Counted from the stretch's first letter, positions 1 through 8,693 are shown. The stretch: DNA of 64,000 nt from Sphingomonas mollis (GCF_016427505.1 NZ_JAELXS010000003.1:124001-188000); one strand, 5' to 3'. The notes: generated from the letters alone by a model not told the origin. Translations and numbers: made by a program.

Positions 1-901
1 TCAGCACCGTGCCCGGCACCGTCGCCGCATACCAGCGGCTCGCATCGAAACCGGCGCGGCTTAGGACAGCCCCCGCTGCCGTCACCTTCGGCGCCTCGGC
101 CAGCCGCCAGCCGGCGATGTCCCACTTGCCCGGTGCGGTCGCGACCAGCGCGGGGCCGGTCGGCAGCGGCTTGGCGACGGGAGCGGGGATCGGCGCCTTC
201 GACCGGGGCAGCGTCCACGCGTCCTGCGGCACCTTCTGCCCGTACATCTGCTGCACCTGCACCGGCCAGTGCGGGCTGCCGGTCTGGAAGGTGATGGCGG
301 CGACATCGGGCTGCGTCGCGGCCCGGCCGCGCAGGTCTGCGGCGGTCAACGCCCCCTGTTCCAGCTGGAACCCGGCGACCCGTCCGGCAAACGCCGTGGC
401 GCCGATACGCGGCGCCAGCGTCGCCACGGGGGCGACCGGCGCGGCGGCAACGCGGCCCTGCGCCACCTGCCGCCCATCGACGAACAACCGCGCGACACCG
501 GCATCCACCGTCGCCGCGACATAGCGCCAGCGCCCGGCCACCAGCCGCGCCGGCGCGGTCAGCGTGCCACTATCGGTGACGAGGGCGGGGCGGCCATCGG
601 TCAGTGCCAGATACCGCCTTGGCCCCGTCGCCGCCTCGCCGAAACCCGCCACCAGTACGGTGCCGGTCGCGATGGCGCGCGGCTCGACCCAGCCGGACAG
701 CGTCCAGGCCGGTGCCGCCACCGCCGCCGCACCATCGCCGCCGATCGCGCGGACATAGCTGTCGCCGCCGGGGGGCAGGTCCGCATTGATCGGGCCATAG
801 GTCTGCGCCGTCGCGATCGCGGGCAGGGTGCCCGCCAGTATCGTCACCAAAATTCCCAGTCTTGCCGAGCGCGATACCGCCGCCGTCCGTGCCTTGCGCA
901 T
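1..901 (-). CDS. Secreted glycoside hydrolase family 2 enzyme with N-terminal LamG-like domain (partial)
   Basis: The N-terminal 300 codons of a minus-strand gene whose 3' part lies left of the window. It starts at an ATG (901) behind a clear GGAGGA ribosome site. A signal peptide (twin basic start, then LGILVTILAGTLPAIATA) is followed at about residues 40-180 by a concanavalin/LamG-like beta-sandwich (WTLSGWVEPR, WRYVAATVD, LFVDGRQV). Near residue 255 comes a segment typical of the sugar-binding entry of GH2 enzymes of the exo-glucosaminidase/mannosidase kind (GKWDIAGWRL, then SRWYAATVPGTVL). The catalytic barrel is outside the window, so the substrate cannot be told. It is divergent from the GH3 gene at 1070 and shares its promoter region, which suggests co-regulation in saccharide breakdown. 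Confidence 0.75.
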   Translation of the reverse strand, partial: MRKARTAAVSRSARLGILVTILAGTLPAIATAQTYGPINADLPPGGDSYVRAIGGDGAAAVAAPAWTLSGWVEPRAIATGTVLVAGFGEAATGPRRYLALTDGRPALVTDSGTLTAPARLVAGRWRYVAATVDAGVARLFVDGRQVAQGRVAAAPVAPVATLAPRIGATAFAGRVAGFQLEQGALTAADLRGRAATQPDVAAITFQTGSPHWPVQVQQMYGQKVPQDAWTLPRSKAPIPAPVAKPLPTGPALVATAPGKWDIAGWRLAEAPKVTAAGAVLSRAGFDASRWYAATVPGTVL

Positions 902-987
902 GTCATCCTCCCGTATCGCGGTCGTTGCCGCCGCCCGCGCGGCATCAAGCACAGCGTCCGGAAAAAGCCAAATTGAAATACGAATTA

Positions 988-1006
988 TTGACAGGTAGCG
1001 CTAACC
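988..1006. promoter_or_regulatory. LacI-type operator overlapping a TTGACA promoter element
   Basis: The 168-bp divergent gap between the GH2 and GH3 genes contains TTGACA (988-993) running directly into GGTAGCGCTAACC (994-1006), a near-palindrome centred on AGCGCT. This resembles the motif bound by LacI-family sugar repressors in Caulobacter and sphingomonads (TGGTAGCGCTACCA type). No LacI-family gene is in the window, so the regulator must be elsewhere. I could not define a convincing -10 element. Confidence 0.5.
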
Positions 1007-1069
1007 AGTCTTTGGTCCGGTCATGGCCGCATAGTAGACGGCAATTACGGTTGAGGATGCGAAGGGCAG

Positions 1070-3559
1070 ATGACGATGCGCAACACGATATGGGCCGCCG
1101 GTGCGGCGATGGGTCTGGTGCTGACGACGGTGGCCGCCGCGCCCCTGATGGCGCAGCAGACGATGGCGCAGCAATTGTCGCCCTTAGCCCACCCTGCGCA
1201 GTGGCCACTCCTGAACCTGAAGCGCAAGCCGGACCCGAAGGTCGAGGCGCGCGTCGATGCCATGCTGAAACGCATGTCGATCGAGGACAAGGTCGGCCAG
1301 TTGCTTCAGGTCGACATCGCCAGCATCACGCCGAAGGATCTGGAAACCTACAAGCTCGGCTCGATCCTGAACGGCGGCAACTCCGCGCCGAACAATGACG
1401 AACTCGCCCCCGCGCCCGAATGGCTGAAGCTGTTCGACGCGTTCTACGACGCATCGGTGAAGCGCACCGATGACCGCCCCGTCGTCCCCGTCATCTGGGG
1501 GACCGATGCGGTCCACGGCGCCAACAATATCGTCGGCGCCACGCTCTTCCCACACAACATCGGCCTCGGCGCGATGCGCGATCCCGCGCTCATCAAGCGG
1601 ATCGGCGCGGCCACCGCCGCCGAAACCGCCGCCACCGGCATCGACTGGAGCTTCGCCCCCACCGTCGCCGTCGTGCAGGACGACCGCTGGGGTCGCACCT
1701 TTGAAAGCTATTCCGAGGACCCCGCGATCGTCGCCTCCTATGCCGGCCAGATGGTCGAGGGCATTCAGGGAGCGGTCGGCGCCGACTTCATGAAGCCTGG
1801 TCACGTCATCTCGTCGGTGAAGCATTTCCTTGGCGACGGCGGCACCGGCGGCCGCGATCAGGGCGACACCCGCGTCCCCGAAGCGGTGCTGCGCGACGTC
1901 CACGCGGCCGGCTATCGCACCTCGCTGGAGGCCGGGGCGCTGACCGTGATGCCCAGCTTCTCCAGCTGGAACGGCGAGAAGATGACCGGCAACAAGAGCC
2001 TGCTGACCGGCGTGCTGAAGGAGCGTTGGGGCTTCGACGGCTTCACCATCGGCGACTGGAACGCGCATGGTCAGGTGCAGGGCTGCACCAACGAGGATTG
2101 CCCGGCGGCGATCAACGCCGGCCTCGACATGTTCATGTATTCCGGCCCCGGCTGGAAGCAGCTGTACGACAACACCCTGCGTGAGGCGAAGTCGGGCCAG
2201 ATCACGCCCGCGCGCCTCGACGATGCGGTCCGCCGCATCCTGCGCGTCAAGGTGCTGGCCGGCACGTTCGAGGCGGGTCGCCCCTCGTCGCGCCCGACCG
2301 CCGGCAAGTTCGACCTGCTCGGCAGTCCCGAACACCGCGCCATCGCGCGTCAGGCGGTCGCCGAATCGCTCGTCCTGCTGAAGAACAACGGCAGCGTCCT
2401 GCCGCTGAAGGCTGGCGCCAACATCCTCGTCGCCGGTCGCGCAGCGGACGATATCGGCATGCAGTCCGGCGGCTGGTCGATCACGTGGCAGGGCACCGAC
2501 GTCAGGAACAAGGATTTCCCCAACGGCCAGTCGATCTGGTCCGGCATGGATCAGGCGATCCGCGCCGCCGGGGGCAAGGCGACGCTGTCGGCGGACGGCA
2601 GCTATGCCGCGAAGCCCGATGTCGCCGTCGTCGTGTTCGGCGAGACGCCCTATGCCGAATTCACCGGCGATCGCCCGACGCTGGAATACAGTCCTGAGGA
2701 CAAGTCCGATATCGCGCTGCTCAAGAAGCTGAAGGCGGCGGGCATTCCCACCGTCGCGGTGTTCCTGTCCGGCCGACCGCTCTGGGTGAACCCGGAGATG
2801 AACGTCGCCGACGCCTTCGTCGCAGCGTTTCTGCCGGGTACCGAGGGTGGCGGCGTCGCCGACGTGCTGGTCGCGGCAAAGAACGGCCGGCCGCAGCGCG
2901 ATTTCCACGGCAAGCTCAGCTTCAGCTGGCCGAAGCGGCTCGACCAGTATGTCCTTAACAGGCGTGATCCGAATTATGACCCGCTGTTCCCGATCGGTTA
3001 CGGCCTGACCTATGCCGCGCCCGCGACGGTGGCGACGCTGGACGAGACGCGCCCGGCCGTGACCGGCGGCGATCAGAACGCGCTGTTCACCCGTGGCCGC
3101 GCCGCCGCCGGTGCCCGTCTGGAAACGACCGGCGCCGTCCTCCTGACCCGCACCGATCGCAATGCGCAGGAGGATACGCTGCGCCTTGCGTGGAGCGGCA
3201 CCGGCAAGGGCCGCCTCGCCGTCGAACAGGCGATGCCGATCGACGTCAGCCGCGAAAGCAATGGCCAGCTCAGCATCGTGGTCGATTACCGCCTGCGCGC
3301 CAAGCCGACCGGCCCGGTGACGATCGGGATGGAGGGCGGCAAGACCGCCACCGTGCCGGTCGGCGGCGCACTCACGGCGGCGGCGAACAGCTGGGGCACG
3401 ATGGCCGTGCCGCTCCATTGCTTCGCCGATGGCGGTGTCGACATGAAGAAAATGACGCGCAGCTTCATGATGGAGACCGCCGGCAAGCTCGACATCGACA
3501 TCTCGGGCATCCGCATCGCCAGCGCCCCGCCGGGGCCGGTCAGCTGCGGCGCGAACTGA
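1070..3559 (+). CDS. Exported GH3 exo-1,4-beta-glucosidase (glucan glucohydrolase)
   Basis: Glycoside hydrolase family 3 enzyme of the CelD/ExoP type (829 aa), expected to remove glucose from beta-glucan chain ends in the periplasm or outside the cell. A signal peptide (AAGAAMGLVLTTVAAAPLMAQQ) precedes the barrel domain, with WGTDAVHGANN and KHFLGDGGT substrate-binding motifs. The nucleophile motif is FTIGDW with Asp329; the second domain carries GETPYAE with Glu530 as candidate acid/base. FPIGYGLTY closes domain 2, and about 190 further residues form a C-terminal beta-sandwich as in ExoP. The first ATG lies 3 nt after GAAGGG; the ATG at 1076 has better spacing and may be the real start. The gene is monocistronic, followed by a strong terminator at 3675. 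Substrate is inferred from subfamily. Confidence 0.9.
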   Translation: MTMRNTIWAAGAAMGLVLTTVAAAPLMAQQTMAQQLSPLAHPAQWPLLNLKRKPDPKVEARVDAMLKRMSIEDKVGQLLQVDIASITPKDLETYKLGSILNGGNSAPNNDELAPAPEWLKLFDAFYDASVKRTDDRPVVPVIWGTDAVHGANNIVGATLFPHNIGLGAMRDPALIKRIGAATAAETAATGIDWSFAPTVAVVQDDRWGRTFESYSEDPAIVASYAGQMVEGIQGAVGADFMKPGHVISSVKHFLGDGGTGGRDQGDTRVPEAVLRDVHAAGYRTSLEAGALTVMPSFSSWNGEKMTGNKSLLTGVLKERWGFDGFTIGDWNAHGQVQGCTNEDCPAAINAGLDMFMYSGPGWKQLYDNTLREAKSGQITPARLDDAVRRILRVKVLAGTFEAGRPSSRPTAGKFDLLGSPEHRAIARQAVAESLVLLKNNGSVLPLKAGANILVAGRAADDIGMQSGGWSITWQGTDVRNKDFPNGQSIWSGMDQAIRAAGGKATLSADGSYAAKPDVAVVVFGETPYAEFTGDRPTLEYSPEDKSDIALLKKLKAAGIPTVAVFLSGRPLWVNPEMNVADAFVAAFLPGTEGGGVADVLVAAKNGRPQRDFHGKLSFSWPKRLDQYVLNRRDPNYDPLFPIGYGLTYAAPATVATLDETRPAVTGGDQNALFTRGRAAAGARLETTGAVLLTRTDRNAQEDTLRLAWSGTGKGRLAVEQAMPIDVSRESNGQLSIVVDYRLRAKPTGPVTIGMEGGKTATVPVGGALTAAANSWGTMAVPLHCFADGGVDMKKMTRSFMMETAGKLDIDISGIRIASAPPGPVSCGAN

Positions 3560-3674
3560 TTCCGACAACCGATTGCAATCTTTGCATGCTGAAGATTGCA
3601 TAAAGCAATTGATTTAATCTTCGCTGCACTGCAAAAGGAAATCGCCTTTCAGGCATCCTCTCCTAAAAACTTTT

Positions 3675-3700
3675 GGCCGGGCTAGTCCCGGCCTTTTTTT
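3675..3700 (+). terminator. Rho-independent terminator of the GH3 gene
   Basis: A perfect 7-bp stem GGCCGGG / CCCGGCC with a CTAGT loop is followed directly by seven T residues, 116 bp after the GH3 stop codon. It is the cleanest intrinsic terminator in the window. Confidence 0.85.
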
Positions 3701-3750
3701 GTCCGATCGCCTCGTGATCGAACAAATTGCGAGAAGTGGACCCATCCCCT

Positions 3751-3824
3751 AACCGTTCGGCCTGAGCGAAGTCGAAGGCTCCCTCTCCGAAAAGTGCTTC
3801 GACTTCGCTCAGCACGAACGGGTT
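3751..3824. repeat. Intergenic inverted repeat (sphingomonad CTGAGCGAAGTCGAAG type)
   Basis: Two arms, one holding CCTGAGCGAAGTCGAAG (3760-3776) and its complement in CTTCGACTTCGCTCAG (3797-3812), bracketed by CCGTTCG and CGAACGG, make an approximately 74-bp imperfect palindrome in the tail-to-tail gap between GH3 and the Nudix gene. I recognise this sequence as a common short interspersed repeat in Sphingomonas-type genomes; only one copy occurs here. The rest of the 3560-3938 gap holds only the terminator. Confidence 0.6.
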
Positions 3825-3938
3825 GGACTAAGCGCTCGATGCTCTAGAGAAGGTGGCAGGGCAAAGCCGTCCGAGCGGCAACGAAATAGCTTCTTGAGTG
3901 CGAACTTCTGTGAACTTCGATTCGCAATAACCCGGGGT

Positions 3939-4487
3939 TCAGCGGACTCCCATCAGGTCGATCAGTCCCAACGCAGCGACCGTCGTCGCGTCCTTGATCG
4001 TCCCGTCGCGGATCATCGCGACCACCGCCTCGCGCGTGAAAGTGCCGGTGACGAGGCCCTGTTCCTCCACCTCCAGCGCCGTCTCCGTCCGGGTCAGTTC
4101 CTCCGCCAGGAACACATGGCATCCTTGCGTCGAGTAACCCACCGCCGTGAACAGATGGCCGATCCGCGTCATCCGCCCCGCGACCAAGCCCGTCTCCTCA
4201 CGCAGCTCGCCGCGCGCCAGCTCGACCGGATCGGCGTCCGGCGCATGTTCCCATGCCCCTTGTGGAAACTCCCAGTACCGCCCCTTCACCGGATACCGGT
4301 ACTGCTCCACCAGATGCAGCGACCCGTCCGCATCCACCGGCACGATCACCGCGAAGTCGGGCTTCTCGACCACGCCGTAGATGCCCGTCGACCCATCCGC
4401 CCGCCGTACCTGATCCTCGCGGACATGCATCCATCGGTTGCGATAGGCGGTGCGGCTCTCGATCGTCTCGATCTCATGGGTCGTCAT
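3939..4487 (-). CDS. Nudix hydrolase, ADP-ribose pyrophosphatase-like
   Basis: A 182-aa Nudix family pyrophosphohydrolase, expected to cleave a nucleoside diphosphate linked to another moiety (ADP-ribose or a nucleotide sugar are the usual guesses). The Nudix box is recognisable as EFPQGAWE followed by ELARGELREETGL. It carries a two-residue insertion relative to GX5EX7REUXEEXGU, and Gly replaces the usual Arg before Glu; the metal-binding REET acidic cluster is intact. Its ATG overlaps the stop of the upstream gene (4484) by 4 bp, so the two are translationally coupled. Substrate is not evident. Confidence 0.85.
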   Translation of the reverse strand: MTTHEIETIESRTAYRNRWMHVREDQVRRADGSTGIYGVVEKPDFAVIVPVDADGSLHLVEQYRYPVKGRYWEFPQGAWEHAPDADPVELARGELREETGLVAGRMTRIGHLFTAVGYSTQGCHVFLAEELTRTETALEVEEQGLVTGTFTREAVVAMIRDGTIKDATTVAALGLIDLMGVR

Positions 4488-6835
4488 CGGGTCACCTCGA
4501 TACTGGCCGCCACATCGGGCGCATCGCGCAGGCTGACGGGCAGGGGGCCGCTCGCCGGCTTCGGCGCGGACAGGCTGTCGCCGGTAAAGCCCTCCGGCAT
4601 CGCCGCGCCGCCCACCGACCGCAGCAGGAACAGGTCGCTGCCGGTCACCGTACAGCTATCCTTGCACGCCGCCGTCCGCAGCGTCGGTACCCGGGCCAGT
4701 GTCCCCAGCGGCTGCCAGTCGCTCGCCACGCCACCCTGCACCAACCGGAACCGCAACGGCCCCGCCGCCCCGACACCCAGCACCGCCCCCGGCGTCAGGC
4801 TGACGACCGCGACCTGCGGGTCCTGCAAACTGACACCGACCGTCGTCGTCGCGTCGTCGGCGGTCGCCACCTCCACCCGGTCATCCGTCGCGAACCGCGT
4901 GCCGCCCGCCGCCCGTAATGAAAAGGTCAGGCGGCCATATTGCGACACGACCCCCTCGGGCAGCGCGATCGCGACGGGCGTCGCCGGCACCGTCACGCTC
5001 CGCCCGATCAGCGTCGCGGCCGGTCGCGGCGGGGCCACCGTCACCCGCGCGTTCACGATCCGCTTGTCGATCAGCGTCACCTTGCCCGTCTTCGCATCGC
5101 CCACCGCCAGCGCCGGCGCCGCCTCGGCAGTCAGCGTCAGCCGGTCGCCCCCCTCCACGCGTGCCAGCGCGCCCGGCACGAAGCGACTGCCGTCGATCGT
5201 CAGCGCCGCCACCTTGTCCAGCCGCGCCCCCGTCAGCACGCCCGACCGGTCGTCCGCATGCAGCGTGAACGAATCGATCCGGCTCGCTTCGGCATAGGCA
5301 GTCAGCTTGAACTCGATCGGATCGGCCACGCCATATTGCCCGATCCGCACCGTGACGTCGCCCGGCGGCACGTCGCCGAGCGGCAGTTTGGCCGTTAGCC
5401 CGTTGGCGCCACGCTGCTCCCACGTCACCGCCCGCGTGTTGCCGCCCGGCAGCTTTATCTCGATGTTCGCGACACAGGCCGGTGCCGCGCCGGTCAGCGC
5501 CAGCGCATTGTCGCGCCCCGCCACCAGCGTCGCGCCGTCGCCATCGTCGGGATGCCATGACGGCCCTTGCGGACTTTGCAGCGCAAAGCGGGGACCATCG
5601 AAGGGTACGAAGCCCCACTCGCCATGCAGCCGCCCGGTAAGTTCCGGTTCGAACGCCGATGCCCTCGGCAGATCGCCCTTCACCACGAAGCCGCCCTTTT
5701 CCGCATCCGCCACCACCGGCAGGTCGATCTCGCGCCCGTCCCGCCCCGCCACGCGCAGCGCGACGTTGCGGGCATAGCGGGTGGCATAGATCAGCGGCGC
5801 CCCCTCCACCGGCAACGCCAGTCCCGGTCGCGCCAGACAGTATCGCGCCGCCGGCTCCGTCGCGCGCAGCGGCGGCAATGACGCCGGGCCGACCGGCGGC
5901 AGGGCCGTCACCAGTACCGATAGCGGTTTGCTGAACGAGGGGGCCGCATTCAACAGTAGGGCGAGCGCATCGCCGTCATGCGTCGCCAGTGCCGGGATAT
6001 ACTGATAATTGGCCGTCCGGAATGCACCCAGCAGGCGCGCCACGTCGCGCACCACGCCGATATACGGACTGTAATAGCCCAGGCCGCCCTGCGGCGTCGC
6101 CGCCAGCTGGAACGCCAGATCGGTCGGCGTGCCGGTCAACGCCTCCGCCAGCGAACTGCTATGCCCGTCGCTCAACACCAGCGAGTCCCGCCCCGCGGTC
6201 AAGCACCCCGCCTGCAACTCGGCCGGTTTCGCCAGGCAATCCGCCTTCAACTGGATCGCCAGACTGCGCGCCAGCAAGGGGGAGGCGACCTCGACCCGGC
6301 TACCCCCCTCCGCATCGCGGCGGTTGACGCCGGCGACATAGGTATCGAGCCGCGCCCGGTCGAGCGCCGCCTGGTTCAGGTCCTGAGACGCCCGCACGAA
6401 CGCGCCCGGTCGGCCCCGCACCGCGCCGGTCAGCGTCCCGAAATCGCCCCCCGTCTCCGGCGCCAGAAACGCGACGACCTGTTGCGCGCCCTTCGGCACG
6501 GTCAGCCGCAGGTCTCGATTCTTGGGCTTCCACGTCTCGGCCTTGAAGAACCAGTTCTTGGGCGGCGGATTGGTCGCGCCGCGCAGGAAGCCGACGACCA
6601 GCAGATACCGCGCACCCTGATCGACCGGCAGGTCGGCGCGCACCAGCACCTCGTCGCCCGCCGACAGATTGGGCACCTGCGTGATCGGCAGAGTGACGCC
6701 GCCATGCTTCACCGTCACCGTCAGGCGCGGCCCGGCCAGATCGAACGCCGCGATCTCCGCCCGGCCATCGCCGGTCGATATCAGGGCGCAGGCCGCAGCC
6801 GCGATGCCGCCGACCATCCGTCTCGTCATCATCAT
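4484..6835 (-). CDS. Large exported protein of unknown function
   Basis: I do not recognise this 783-aa protein. I start it at ATG 6835, the first of three consecutive ATGs, because a typical signal sequence follows (RRMVGGIAAAACALISTGDGRAE) and the open frame further upstream would overlap tlyA and reads as non-protein. The mature part is rich in beta-strand-like stretches, with no membrane helices. Visible marks are a repeated style of domain of about 90 residues in the last third (LPGGNTRAVTWEQRG; LTIDGSRFVPGALARVEGGDRL) resembling Ig/TIG-like folds, and paired cysteines (ACKDSCT near the C-terminus; CLAK..CLTAG mid-protein) compatible with periplasmic disulfides. It is coupled to the Nudix gene by ATGA. 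A surface or periplasmic scaffold is possible but not shown. Confidence 0.7.
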   Translation of the reverse strand: MMMTRRMVGGIAAAACALISTGDGRAEIAAFDLAGPRLTVTVKHGGVTLPITQVPNLSAGDEVLVRADLPVDQGARYLLVVGFLRGATNPPPKNWFFKAETWKPKNRDLRLTVPKGAQQVVAFLAPETGGDFGTLTGAVRGRPGAFVRASQDLNQAALDRARLDTYVAGVNRRDAEGGSRVEVASPLLARSLAIQLKADCLAKPAELQAGCLTAGRDSLVLSDGHSSSLAEALTGTPTDLAFQLAATPQGGLGYYSPYIGVVRDVARLLGAFRTANYQYIPALATHDGDALALLLNAAPSFSKPLSVLVTALPPVGPASLPPLRATEPAARYCLARPGLALPVEGAPLIYATRYARNVALRVAGRDGREIDLPVVADAEKGGFVVKGDLPRASAFEPELTGRLHGEWGFVPFDGPRFALQSPQGPSWHPDDGDGATLVAGRDNALALTGAAPACVANIEIKLPGGNTRAVTWEQRGANGLTAKLPLGDVPPGDVTVRIGQYGVADPIEFKLTAYAEASRIDSFTLHADDRSGVLTGARLDKVAALTIDGSRFVPGALARVEGGDRLTLTAEAAPALAVGDAKTGKVTLIDKRIVNARVTVAPPRPAATLIGRSVTVPATPVAIALPEGVVSQYGRLTFSLRAAGGTRFATDDRVEVATADDATTTVGVSLQDPQVAVVSLTPGAVLGVGAAGPLRFRLVQGGVASDWQPLGTLARVPTLRTAACKDSCTVTGSDLFLLRSVGGAAMPEGFTGDSLSAPKPASGPLPVSLRDAPDVAASIEVTR

Positions 6836-6926
6836 GTCTTTCGCCTTACCCGCCGGACATCGCATCGCAAACCCGGCGGCGTCGCTCTCCTTGCACCGGG
6901 ACATGTGTTCGCCGTAGGGCCGTCGC

Positions 6927-7661
6927 ATGGCCAAGATGCGCGCAGACCAGATGCTCGTCGACCGGGGCCTCGTCGAATCGCGGGCACGGGCGCAGGCGCT
7001 CATCATGGCCGGGCTGGTCTTCGCGGGCGATCGCAAGATCGACAAGCCGGGCCAGCAACTGGCCGACGGTGTCCTGCTGGACGTCCGGGGCCGCGACCAT
7101 CCCTGGGTGTCGCGGGGCGGTATCAAGCTGGCGCATGGCCTCGACCATTTCGGCTGGGACGTTACCGATGCGGTCGCGATCGATGTCGGCTCGTCCACCG
7201 GCGGCTTCACCGACGTGATGCTCCAGCGCGGGGCAGCCCGCGTCTATGCGATCGACAGCGGCACCAACCAACTGGCGTGGAAGCTGCGCCAGGACCCGCG
7301 CGTCGTGGTCCACGAACAGACCAGCGCCCGTATCCTTACCGCCGCGCACATCCCCGAACCGATCGACCTGATCGTCTGCGATGCCAGCTTCATCGGTCTG
7401 GCCAAGGTGCTGGAACGCCCCCTCAGTTTCGCCGGCCCGAAGGCCCGTCTATGCGCGCTCATCAAGCCCCAGTTCGAGGCGGGGCGCGAGGAGGTGGGCA
7501 AGGGCGGCGTCGTCCGCGATCCCGCCGTGCATGCCCGCGTCTGCGCAGCCGTGACGGACTGGCTCACCCAACAGGGTTGGCATGTCATGGGTGTGGTGCC
7601 CAGCCCGATCACCGGCCCGGAAGGTAATGTCGAGTTCCTGATCGGCGCCATCCGCGGCTGA
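6927..7661 (+). CDS. tlyA: TlyA-family rRNA (cytidine-2'-O)-methyltransferase
   Basis: A 244-aa protein with an N-terminal S4 RNA-binding domain (residues 3-60, RADQMLVDRGLVESRARAQALI) and a FtsJ/RrmJ-like methyltransferase domain. The domain shows SRGGIKL, the SAM-binding loop DVGSSTGGFTDVML, VCDASFI and KPQFEAGREEVGKGG, all standard TlyA motifs. In mycobacteria TlyA methylates 16S and 23S rRNA; in other bacteria it is often annotated as haemolysin A. It leads a run of plus-strand genes to 10003. A small hairpin (GCGGAC/GTCCGC, 7667-7683) follows the stop. The start is ATG 6927; the later ATG at residue 4 is also possible. Confidence 0.9.
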   Translation: MAKMRADQMLVDRGLVESRARAQALIMAGLVFAGDRKIDKPGQQLADGVLLDVRGRDHPWVSRGGIKLAHGLDHFGWDVTDAVAIDVGSSTGGFTDVMLQRGAARVYAIDSGTNQLAWKLRQDPRVVVHEQTSARILTAAHIPEPIDLIVCDASFIGLAKVLERPLSFAGPKARLCALIKPQFEAGREEVGKGGVVRDPAVHARVCAAVTDWLTQQGWHVMGVVPSPITGPEGNVEFLIGAIRG

Positions 7662-7757
7662 CCCCGGCGGACATTTCGTCCGCAAGGTTTACCGATCGAT
7701 ATCGTTGCGGCAGGAAGATGCGGAAGCGCCCCGGCGGGCGGCAATGACGGAGGTAAT

Positions 7758-8309
7758 GTGGGCGCGATCGCATCGAAGGGGCAACTCCGCATGTCGTTGC
7801 TGCGCTGGGCGGTGGTCACGGTGCCGCTCGTCCTGCTGTTGGGTTTCGCGTCGGGCAGGACGGCGCCTGCGGGTTCGGACAATATCTGGTATCAGGCGCT
7901 GGCCAAGCCGGCCCAGACGCCACCCGACTGGGCTTTCCCGGTCGCCTGGACGACGATCTACATCCTGATGGGCGTGGCGCTGGCGATCGTGCTGAACGCG
8001 CGCGGGGCGCGGGGGCGGGCGCTGGCGACGGGGTTGTTCATGCTGGGGTTCGCGCTGTCGCTCGGCTGGATGCCGCTGTTCTTCGGCGCCCACCGCGTCA
8101 CGGCGGCGATCGGCCTGATCGCGGCGATGGTCGTCGTCGGGATCGCCACCACCATCGCCTTCGCCCGCGTACGGACGATCGCGGCATGGTTGATGGTGCC
8201 GTATCTGGTGTGGATCAGTTTTGCCGGCGTGCTGACATGGAGCATCGACCGGATGAACCCCGACGCCGAAACCCTTGTGCCGTCGGCCCGCACATCCCAA
8301 ATGTTGTGA
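7758..8309 (+). CDS. tspO: TspO/MBR family tryptophan-rich sensory protein
   Basis: A 183-aa five-helix membrane protein of the TspO/peripheral benzodiazepine receptor family, which binds porphyrins and is implicated in photosynthetic or stress signalling. Diagnostic segments are WYQALAKPAQTPPDWAFPVAW, WTTIYILMGVALA and LGWMPLFFGAHRV. It starts at GTG 7758, 4 nt after GGAGG; homologues carry the same short ASKGQLRMS lead-in, favouring this start over the ATG at 7791. The helix between residues 45 and 80 and the four that follow are strongly hydrophobic. Nothing nearby indicates the ligand. Confidence 0.88.
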   Translation: MGAIASKGQLRMSLLRWAVVTVPLVLLLGFASGRTAPAGSDNIWYQALAKPAQTPPDWAFPVAWTTIYILMGVALAIVLNARGARGRALATGLFMLGFALSLGWMPLFFGAHRVTAAIGLIAAMVVVGIATTIAFARVRTIAAWLMVPYLVWISFAGVLTWSIDRMNPDAETLVPSARTSQML

Positions 8310-8338
8310 CGATACCGATCTGTAGCAGGAATACCGCC

Positions 8339-8602
8339 ATGCAATCCGACAATCGCATTTTCGATGACCTGTCCAAGTTCGTCAACGGGGCAGCGGGCAC
8401 CATCGCCGGCATGGGTCGCGAGGCGGAGTCGAGCGCCCGCACGCGTGCCCGCGAATGGATCGGCGGTCTCGATTTCGTCAGCCGCGAGGAATTCGACGCG
8501 GTGAAGGCGATGGCAGCGGCGGCGCGTGACGAAGCCGTCGTCCTGCGCGCCCGGCTCGATGCGCTGGAAGCCAGGTCGAGCGATCCGATCCCCACCGTGT
8601 AA
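8339..8602 (+). CDS. UbiK-like accessory factor (BMFP / membrane fusogenic family)
   Basis: A small 87-aa protein with the layout of the YqiC/UbiK (BMFP) family: an amphipathic N-terminal helix (FDDLSKFVNGAAGTIAGM) and a C-terminal coiled coil (SREEFDAVKAMAAAARDEAVVLRARL). UbiK assists aerobic ubiquinone biosynthesis in Escherichia and Salmonella. The start ATG 8339 is chosen because the family begins just before the amphipathic helix; the frame is open further upstream but overlaps tspO. It lies 29 bp after tspO and is likely co-transcribed with it and the next gene. Confidence 0.75.
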   Translation: MQSDNRIFDDLSKFVNGAAGTIAGMGREAESSARTRAREWIGGLDFVSREEFDAVKAMAAAARDEAVVLRARLDALEARSSDPIPTV

Positions 8603-8693
8603 AGACGGCAGGGCCGCTTTTGCTGCCCCATCTAACCCCGGATATCACGCGCCACCGCTTCCCCGCGGTGCGCACACGTGCGAAAAGGAGCCG

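Noticed and set aside
1184-3601. An 805-codon open frame antisense to the GH3 gene
   Set aside because: Same shadow effect; low-complexity Arg/Ala translation and no ribosome site, opposite an unmistakable GH3 enzyme.
6836-7210. A 125-codon extension of the unknown exported protein into tlyA
   Set aside because: It is antisense to tlyA and Ser/Arg/Pro-rich; the signal peptide begins at 6835.
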